Part shown: positions 57,001 to 64,000 of the stretch, piece after piece
Position numbering within the stretch: position 1 is the first letter of the stretch
Layout: the number at the start of each line of letters is the position of its first letter
Assembly (NCBI GenBank): GCA_018806985.1
Contig: JADANN010000197.1
Span: forward strand, 1,820,001 to 1,884,000
Source of the DNA: Angiostrongylus vasorum
Taxonomy: Eukaryota; Nematoda; Chromadorea; Rhabditida; Metastrongylidae
Length of the DNA stretch: 64,000 nucleotides
Direction: 5' to 3'
Position numbers and translations under genes: made by a program
Notes under the pieces: model-generated
Databases searched by the model: none
What the model saw: only the letters and a program-made list of their open reading frames with translations
Told to the model about the DNA's origin: nothing

Positions 57001-58615
57001 CAAGAAAAGTCTAGCAATAAAAAAAATGCAACTAATAAAACAAATCATTAAAGCGATCCGGATATCATTACAATTCCAGCTCAATAAAACACTTCAAATG
57101 GAACCTGAATCAATGCAGAAAGTTTGTTGCTGTCGTGAGCGTCCGGCAACTTAGATTTACTCGAAGAGTTGAAACGAATTATTTGGAGTGATGTTGGATA
57201 AGTTGGAACTGTAGTTTGATCACCCTATAAAAGTTAAAAAGCGAGTTGTGGTTGTCTAAAAACAGCTCAATGAACGCTCCGTCGCAATTATACTAGTAAA
57301 GGATAGAGCTCTTGGCGTTGATCCCTGAGGGTTGCGCCAAGCATTCTGACTTCACTGAGCATCATTAGAGGGCGAATGAACGCATATCTGGCACTCAATG
57401 ACTCGCAGTGACCTACCGATGTATCGAGCCAGTGCTGCTATCCTCCCAGACATGCCGGGTACCAATTGACGATCTCGGATGGATGGAGAGCTTGGGGAGC
57501 CTTGGGGGCTGGGATCGATCTCGGATGTATTGCAGGCCGCCCCCGACCACTGCGCTACACGCGTCCTATACACGCTGCACGAAACTAAGCTAAAAAGATT
57601 GAATACGTACATCAATAGTGAACAACTGAACTCCATCCGGAATCGAAAATACCACATCAGCTTCAACGTCACCCACACCTTCCAAGCAATCACGGAGCTC
57701 TGACTTCACCTAAATCTGAGTATGTTTGAGCTTAGGTAGCTAAGACTAGGTAGGATTTAAAAACAGGAAACCTCAGAAAAAAACCTTTAACTACGCTGTG
57801 TTTGCGGACTTCAACTATGTAAAGGTTGATGCTGAAACTTATTGTAAAACGTACCTTATCTTCTCCTTTGTCTACACTACCACATTTACTTTGGTCTTGA
57901 AACTCCTCTATTTCCTTTTGCAACACTTTGAGTCGATTAATCACGCTCGGCTTGGCTTCCATGAGATGCTTGTACAACTCACTCTTCTTTGCATGTTTCG
58001 CTTTCTCTGCTTCGTTGATAAGGTTTAGCGCTCGTTCGTACATTGAAGCAGCATTTTCCTACCCATCAGCACAACCATTTCATCGATAAATACAGATAAT
58101 AAAGAACGAAAAAGGTTAAAGCGTTCGGCAGTGTTCAATCCCTGAAGGACGCGCCATGCATTCGACTTCACCAAGCATCGTTGGAGGTGATTGAATGCAT
58201 ATCTGGCCTTTACAGCAACTCGTGGTTGCCTACCGATATATCGAGACAGTGCTGCTATTCTCCCGGACAACTCTGGTACCAACCTGCTGAACCGGGAGAA
58301 ATGGAGAGCTTGGTGAGCCTGGGGCGCGGAGATCGATCCCATGTGTATTGCAGGGCGCTGCCGACCACTGCGCTACACCCGCCCCTTCAATTTTCCCCAT
58401 TAGAAAGTGAAAACGAAGAAAACACGGAGAACACATATCTAGTGCCAACTAGAAGTAATGGGTAAGAAATAAAATTCAAAGACTTCCAAGCTTACTCTAT
58501 CGTTGAATTCTTCATAGCACAGTCCTTGGTCGAGGCAAGCGTATGCTTCAGAGAATAGCGCGTCCGCTGCAGCTGTATCAGGCAATCGTAGAATAAATTT
58601 AAACATCCCTGTCAT
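51074..58615 (-). CDS. SPART: spartin homologue (MIT plus senescence domain)
   Basis: Spartin acts at endosomes, lipid droplets and mitochondria. Exons in transcription order: 58615-58496, 58058-57855, 57709-57611, 57224-57105, 54246-54147, 54074-53889, 53212-53137, 52870-52752, 52654-52547, 51776-51662, 51559-51424, then probably 51299-51280 and 51194-51074; about 507 residues, all phases closed. Seen: N-terminal MIT helices (ALFSEAYACLDQGLCYEEF, ASMYERALNLINEAEKA); a middle part with FSIPDGVQLFTI; and a C-terminal senescence-type domain with GERVAWGVDTVAVKVTSYL, DMGVSIGRSLASGAERTFG, TVWMALENNSRTLCRSI and AAQLWDLGPRSIAGRMARR. The last two exons are the least certain, with a weak donor. The first ATG after an in-frame stop is used. 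Human spartin is longer (666), mostly in the linker. Confidence 0.88.
51941..52330 (-). mobile_element. short RTE derivative, complete
   Basis: The plus strand opens TTACTTACTTGACACTTGAAC and ends AACGGTAAAGCGTTTGGAGG. In a spartin intron, same sense as the gene. Confidence 0.8.
53265..53530 (+). repeat. SINE-like family B copy, head missing
   Basis: Body ACCGACCCTCTCATCCCTGA, CTCGAGAATCGAGTATTC and GCAGCCGAGTTCAGACG. Tail AGATGTGAAGAAGGGT. In a spartin intron. Confidence 0.65.
54247..55940 (-). other. spartin intron 4 (5' part), nothing recognised
   Basis: Long AT-rich intron sequence up to the RTE derivative at 55941. Short open frames occur on the plus strand around 54540-54660 but no family was recognised. 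Confidence 0.35.
55941..56319 (-). mobile_element. short RTE derivative, complete
   Basis: The plus strand opens TTACCTACTTGGATACTCGG and ends ATGAGGCGGCAAACCGCC. In spartin intron 4. Confidence 0.8.
56735..56890. mobile_element. palindromic mini-element related to 35770-35966
   Basis: Inverted arms of about 35 bases (GATTGGTATAATACTTTC against AAAGTTTTATACCAACC) flank a loop with GGCTCTGAAGAAGGCGAAGG and TTTAGCC. The right arm, CCTTGCGTCAGCTGAATAATC, matches the arm at about 35925-35945. Confidence 0.55.
57295..57570 (-). repeat. SINE-like family A copy
   Basis: GGCGTTGATCCCTGAGG, CAGTGACCTACCGATGTATC, GGGATCGATCTCGG and the head complement CACTGCGCTACACGCGTCC. In a spartin intron. Confidence 0.75.
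58110..58390 (-). repeat. SINE-like family A copy
   Basis: GACGCGCCATGCATTCGAC, GGTGATTGAATGCATATCTG, GAGATCGATCCCATG and the head complement ACTGCGCTACACCCGCCCC. In spartin intron 1. Confidence 0.8.
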
Positions 58616-59052
58616 GAATGATTCTTGTACGATTGAAAAAACAACCCATCATTGGATAAACACGACTAAACAAAACAATAAAGGCTATGACGACCAGCAA
58701 AAGGAATATACCGTCAGTTCCTCTACTGGGCCCTAAATAAGAAAACGTACGCTAACGCAAATATTTACATAACAGACAATATACTACTCAAGAAATGACC
58801 TTAAGTAAACAAAAACAGTTCTGCACTGTGCGTCATAGACGGCATAGATTGCTCCTACTAATGACGAATGACCCGTAATGAGTCATACTCCACCCCAAAC
58901 TCGTCCAAGGTCAATAGTCGTTTGTTGGTAGACCTTTGGTCAAAAAGCACACATCTGACCGAAATGACAAATTAGAAAAAGCTAGACAAAATAAACTAGA
59001 ATTTGAAAAGAATAATCTCCAGACCAAGAGTACAATCTATTGTAAACTAAAA

Positions 59053-59058
59053 TTTATT
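59053..59058 (-). terminator. AATAAA poly(A) signal, UQCR11-like gene
   Basis: TTTATT on the plus strand, about 70 bases after the stop codon. Confidence 0.55.
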
Positions 59059-59123
59059 GAATTTTCATAATACTACAACCATTGTAGCAGAACCAATCTA
59101 TTCATTCAGTTTTCGATTCCTAT

Positions 59124-59241
59124 TCAATCTGACGCATAACGTTTGTTCCAAAGTGGAATGTACTGTCCAACGGTCTTCCATTCACAGAAGTATATTGCCA
59201 TTAAAAACGCCGATGCTCCATACGCTCCATAAGTAGGGTAA
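59124..59241 (-). CDS. UQCR11: UQCR11-like complex III subunit, last exon
   Basis: A terminal exon follows the acceptor GATTTTAG and encodes YPTYGAYGASAFLMAIYF, then CEWKTVGQYIPLWNKRYASD and a stop. This aligns with the C-terminal half of the 6.4 kDa subunit of mitochondrial cytochrome bc1: PTAYTWGAVGAVG, a single membrane span, and WR..LDWVPYINGKF. The exon starts with one base completing a codon, so a 5' exon of about 15-20 codons is expected further right on this strand. I could not identify it in 59242-64000. A poly(A) signal lies about 70 bases after the stop. The next gene on the strand, spartin, starts about 510 bases downstream. Confidence 0.75.
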
Positions 59242-62200
59242 CTAAAATCATTAATTAGCATAGCATCGTCGTACTTCTAGGGGGACTTAAACTTAGTGAG
59301 TGACCAAGTAGCTATACACATGTAGGTATATGCATATGTACTGGTGGCTGGTTCGACCCCGCCCCTCGGCAAATTGGTACGCCAGTGGTTTAGGAAAAGC
59401 TTCAAATGCAGTGGTTAAAGATTTCGTGCAACAGTACACGCAAACATGGAAGCTGCTTAAACCCGTCTTAGCTCAACTAAGCCTCCTATAAACCTCTCCT
59501 GTAGCTACTGACCATGTCTAGTAACTAAGCTTATCATCACAACTCGATTGTATCCCTGCCATATTAACTTCGCTGCACCGTTGTCGTTGGATTCCATGTT
59601 TCTATGTCAATGCCCAACCATTTGGCCCTATTTCTTCTCACTCTACCACTTCCTGCTTACCTTTCTTGGTCAAGTTGTATTTCATCTCAAACCTCTTCCT
59701 TATACTACACTAGACTATGGCTCAGCTACTCTGTTATCTCAAGGTAACTTACTACTCATTATCTTATTCGCATATATGGATTCTTTTATCCTTTCACTAC
59801 TTGTACTCTCACAATGACGTCATATCATTACCACTGAACTGCTGCTGTTAAAAAATGGTTTAACTATCCAAGTTTGAGATTTACGCTGTTGAGACAACAC
59901 TCGCAGAACCCGGGTGGCAAAGAACGAGCAGAGAGAGGAAGACGAAGATTCAAACAAACAGCTGAACATCATGTAACAGTCCATTCAAAGAAGTAAGCCG
60001 GCCTCAGGCATCCTCACTCAGAACCAACGTCGTAGACCGATCTGGCAACTACAGCTTACGCTTAGTTGCATTACCACAAGACTATAACTTCTATCTGTTG
60101 AATCCCACTGACAACCTCTCAAAGGTTAAGAGATAAATAGCTACGTATTATAGCACTCTCATATTGTAGACATGACACAGATCCACTTCCGCGTGTCGAA
60201 CAAAGACGCAGCAACGACTAGTCAGCTGATTAGTCTCTACACTATCTGACATTCAATTCAACTGATTATTCCACCACTGAACTACTGCAAATAGTGAGTA
60301 GCACATCCATCACTACAACACTGGTGCATCGACCACAGCTAACACTACATTTCGAACCGCGAAAGATAGCGTCTGCTTTTGATGAAGACCTGAGGGAGTT
60401 CTAACAATTCTAGCAAGGCTACCCAGTGATTCTAAATGAAGAAGATGAAGTGCTCCACTGGCAGCCAAGCGTACGAGCTAACTTGTTTCACTTTTTATGT
60501 TCAATCGATAGCTCTCCTAGCGCAGATATTGCACCTAGTGTGCCCAGATAAAAGCAATTACCTACACCCAGTAATTTAGAAGAAACTTTGTAGGGCCTTG
60601 TGCATCAAGCCGGAAGTAGTGCTGATAGTGAGTGAATAAAGATAGCTCTAAATAGCTTTAAATCTCCAGCAGTGAGACTGTATTTGAAAAAATAGAAGTG
60701 TCTCTGTTGAGCATATACGGAGGCATGGGGCCGCATCGACCAACTGGCTTCCATTGGTGAGGTCGCAAATGAAGGCATACACTGTGCTCCGCGGAACATA
60801 CACAAAAAGGTGATCCGCAGCCATCAACTACCTCATTTAGCATTAGAGTAAGATAGGTCTATATAGAATATTTTCTCTTGGTAGCACAATGGACCTTATG
60901 CGTTGACATTGACGCGTACCTAACTTGGTGAACAGCTAGCAGTTTTCCTCTCATTTACACCGAGAAATAAGCGTTGTCAGGTATGCGTTAAGTATACCTC
61001 ACTTGCACCACAACGGACTTCTGGTTTTCCACTGCCAACATACAGATTAAAAACTTCCAGACATTACGTAGGAAAATCAGGGATAGTGTTTCGAATACTA
61101 CAGGTGGTAAGGTTTTTAAATCTTTCTGTCAGAATCTGCTTAGGTCGGACAATGTACGATTCACCACTACTAAAAAGAATGTACAAAAATCCGGAAGGGA
61201 AAACCACTGCGATATACATTCTTCCACCCCTAGATGCGATGAGTAGAGTGGGATCCTTCACATTTTTTCTAGAAATATTGTGGAGGTGTAGGGTCACCAT
61301 AGCATTTTATATCCCAGATTACAATACCTTCTCAAAAAATCGAACAAACAAGCGAAAAAAATCTGAACTTCTGGCAACCACAGGTGTTTGTTTCTTAAAC
61401 TTTCCCACTCTCATCTTTTGAGACAGAAGAATGATGATGGTACTCGAACTTTGGGAACGCCAAGCGCCATTGTTGACGATGCCTCAGTTAGAACCATTCG
61501 TATAAAGTGGTGGTGTTAGAAAATTGATGTTTAATACACCTGAATACCCATAAAGAACTCTATTAATCTCGGAACTAATCAGTACGTTAATATTTTCTCC
61601 TCGAACAGATACAAAGTTCTTAATCGAAGATTTATTTAACACTGGTTGAAGTGTGGGGAGTTTCGCCTTCTTCAATACCTGGGAAAGTCAGAATGGCACG
61701 CTATCTACTCAGCCAAACACCTTCATAACCCCAACAGGGAAAAAAACTCAAAACCTAACCGTCAATCGCATGAGGAACTGTTTCTCAAACTTACTTACGT
61801 TCCTCAAACGTCCGTCCGTTTCTCAAAAAGACTCACCATCTTCTATAAGTCAACTTTTTGACGGAGGCCAGCTGCACAGCCTACATCGGCAAGGAATATT
61901 TTGGTCTTCTATGAGACTTAGAAAGAACGGAACGGTAAGCATTTAAAAGAAAACTGTTCCCATGCCATTATAATCTAGGTCCTGAGTTTTTTCTGCTGAG
62001 GTCACGAAGTATTTGTAAGTAATCGCCTAGGAATATTTCGTACCAATCTGACCTTCCCAGGCCTTGAAGAAGGTGAAACTGCCCAAATGTTAGCCATTGT
62101 TAAATAAATCTCGCATTAATAACCTCGTATCTGCCATAGAGGAAGACATTAACTATCTAATATGCCTAATTTCCGACGGTGACCATATTAGCTACCACAC

Positions 62201-62696
62201 AATCTTCGTCGGAAGGCTTTCAACACATCGTCTAAAATATCTTGTTTCCCACCCATAAAAAAAACACCATATGTCCTTTTCACTAGCAACTCTGTCTTCT
62301 ACAGTTTGCACATAAGCTAACGAATGGCCAATGGACCGATTTATTTGTATCCGTGCAGAGGGAGAAAGGGAGGAAATCGGAAACGACCATTTTCTTCCTT
62401 ACGAACAACGAAGTGTATGACTTACTTTTTTATCCAGCTGCAAATGCGCTATCGTAAATTACTGAAAACCGTGCAATGTAGTAGTGCTCGCGACGTCCTA
62501 TTTACTAATCATTTAGAACTATCCATCAAAAGGAAATTAATAACTAGACCAAATATTCGTTCCTTTCAAATAATTCTACAACCAACTTATAAGCCAATGA
62601 AACAACACATTATTGTTAGCAAACAACGATGGGATCTCACTAGGGGTACATTTACAATAGAGCAAATCATAATTTGACGACATCAATGAAGCAACA
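59242..62696. other. upstream region or intron of the UQCR11-like gene
   Basis: No exon was recognised. A very diverged family A fragment may lie at about 59340-59400. At 61640-61870 and 62040-62110, inverted Penelope-terminus-like blocks occur (GTTTCGCCTTCTTCAATACC against CCTTGAAGAAGGTGAAAC). The left block continues into CAGCCAAACACCTTCATAAC as in the terminal repeat at 430-460. Confidence 0.45.
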
Positions 62697-63081
62697 CCTC
62701 TCAACGGTTTACCGCCTCACTGTGGCTGGGAGATGTTCTTGGCGGCTGGGCTGCGATGTACAGCGGAGGATTTATCTCCCCAGCAGGGCAACCCAAGCTG
62801 GGAAGTCCGGAGTTATCATCAGGAAGTCCCGCTAAGAATTAACCAATACCAGGATTCACCACCGTTTTGGTATCAAACCAGTCGCATGGTGGCAAATCTC
62901 CCTCTGATCCACAAGCGCATCGACTGCCTGTGGTGGTGACGACCTGCGGCAGACTTTGGCTAAGCCGACCTCGGGACTCCAAGGAAACACAATGGCTAAG
63001 CTAGCAAAACTCCAAAAAAAAATGGAAATTATGCTGGGGGCCGCACAACCAGTGAAAAAGGGCCATCTAAGTATCCAAGTA
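62697..63081 (+). mobile_element. short RTE derivative, complete
   Basis: Starts CCTCTCAACGGTTTACCGCC and ends GGGCCATCTAAGTATCC plus AAGTAAT. Confidence 0.8.
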
Positions 63082-64000
63082 ATGAAGTAATACTCACTAT
63101 GACGGATTTATAAGAGCATTCTTGACGAAGCGCAGTGGTTTCATATAAATCATGACTGCACTGAAGTGATGTTTAATTGTAAAACTTCGTGAAAAGAACA
63201 CACATGTTGATATGAAGGCGTCAGGACGCAATATACACCAAGTTCTGATGTCTTCAACAACACATTTTATTTCAACAGAAGTCTGGAAACAAAACCTTAA
63301 TTAAACCTAAACCAACAAAAGCCGATAAAGAATGAATTCCCACAGCTTTAAAGCGAAAAGACGAATTAGTGGAAATCACAGATAGAACCCCTTCGTTTCA
63401 GGAGAAAAAAAAAAGTTAGAAACAGTTGTTACCAGTTGAAGAGACGAACTGGAATATAGCTAGCCTAGGAAATTCGCAACAACCAAATGCAAAACAACAT
63501 GAGCGAATATGAAGTCAGCAAACGCTCGTTCCGGTGAAATGTGCGAGAACTCTGCTTTGTTTTCATCGTTCACCTGAGTACGAAGGCATGCTGAAAGAGG
63601 AGGTATCAAATGATTTAGCCCATACAATGCAAGGAATGAGGAAGACATACTCAATCTCAACCCTATTTGAGGCAAGGTTTAAAAAAAAACGTACTTCCGG
63701 CAGTCTCCGTCTAGCTGTCAGTGAGTCACCTATTATTTTTGTACACTAAGACATTACCTGTGACCTGAACTCTCACTACAAAGAATACAACCGACCCTCA
63801 AGACATGCAGTTTCTTCTGCCAGTGTATAAAAGGAATATTACTAAATAAGGTTTAGATGGCGTGAAAGGTCAGTCGAATGTTTACAGGATTCCCAAATAC
63901 TAATTTTAAGATAAATGGATAAATGCCAAAAACCCTACAATGAATAGCAGGGATGAATGCCCAGAGGTCATACCCAACCTGACCCCGTATGTTCGCATCA
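63082..64000. other. no gene recognised
   Basis: One candidate start exon on the minus strand (CTTTCAG, then ATG CCT TCG TAC TCA, then GTGAAC, near 63595-63575) was seen. Its phase does not fit the UQCR11 exon directly, so it is not called. Confidence 0.3.

Noticed and set aside
61064..61421. Overlapping ORFs that looked briefly like a serpin or enzyme fragment
   Set aside because: No ordered family motif could be aligned and both strands are open, so the resemblance is not supported.
62324..62677. 117-codon plus-strand ORF
   Set aside because: No family, no splice context and basic low-complexity composition. Most likely chance.
63575..63600. Mini start exon (ATG CCT TCG TAC TCA G) as exon 1 of the UQCR11-like gene
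   Set aside because: It ends in phase 1 while the known last exon needs phase 2. No linking exon was found.

Overview
The window looks like nuclear DNA from a clade V (strongylid, probably hookworm-like) nematode. The evidence is AT-rich sequence, small exons with TTTCAG-type acceptors, candidate trans-splice acceptors just 5' of start codons, a nematode-type RTE retrotransposon, Penelope-like elements and many tRNA-like SINEs. Species assignment is inference. All gene models below were assembled by eye from splice sites, reading phase and remembered family patterns. No search was run.

Plus strand, left part: a head-to-head pair of decayed Penelope-like elements (310-3656); three phase-compatible exons of a Ser/Pro-rich protein (4468-5235); a complete eIF3 subunit J gene (6483-14667); and an LSD1/KDM1 histone demethylase gene of the SPR-5 type (main exons 15161-26262). 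eIF3j stops about 490 bases before the first certain LSD1 exon, which fits an operon. Alternatively the 4468-5235 exons are the LSD1 N-terminus, and eIF3j is then nested in a 9.9 kb intron. Two LSD1 junctions are odd: one acceptor lacks AG, and one donor leaves an extra base.

Middle (26.3-37.4 kb): a mariner fragment, a 280-base pyrimidine tract, SINEs, Penelope fragments, palindromic mini-elements and two weak minus-strand ORFs. A small secreted cysteine-rich (CPG4-type) protein gene follows at 37431-40992 on the plus strand.

Right part, minus strand, in transcription order: the last exon of a UQCR11-like complex III subunit (59241-59124), a spartin homologue (58615-51074) and an ABT1/ESF2 ribosome-biogenesis RNA-binding protein (49524-45030). 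Their close head-to-tail spacing suggests another operon. No real tRNA, rRNA or CRISPR was seen.

Repeats fill most introns and gaps. There are three tRNA-headed SINE-like families: A (about 18 copies), B (4) and C (8). A short element of about 390 bases shares both ends with the full-length RTE LINE in an LSD1 intron. Penelope-type termini carry a recurring hammerhead-like motif.
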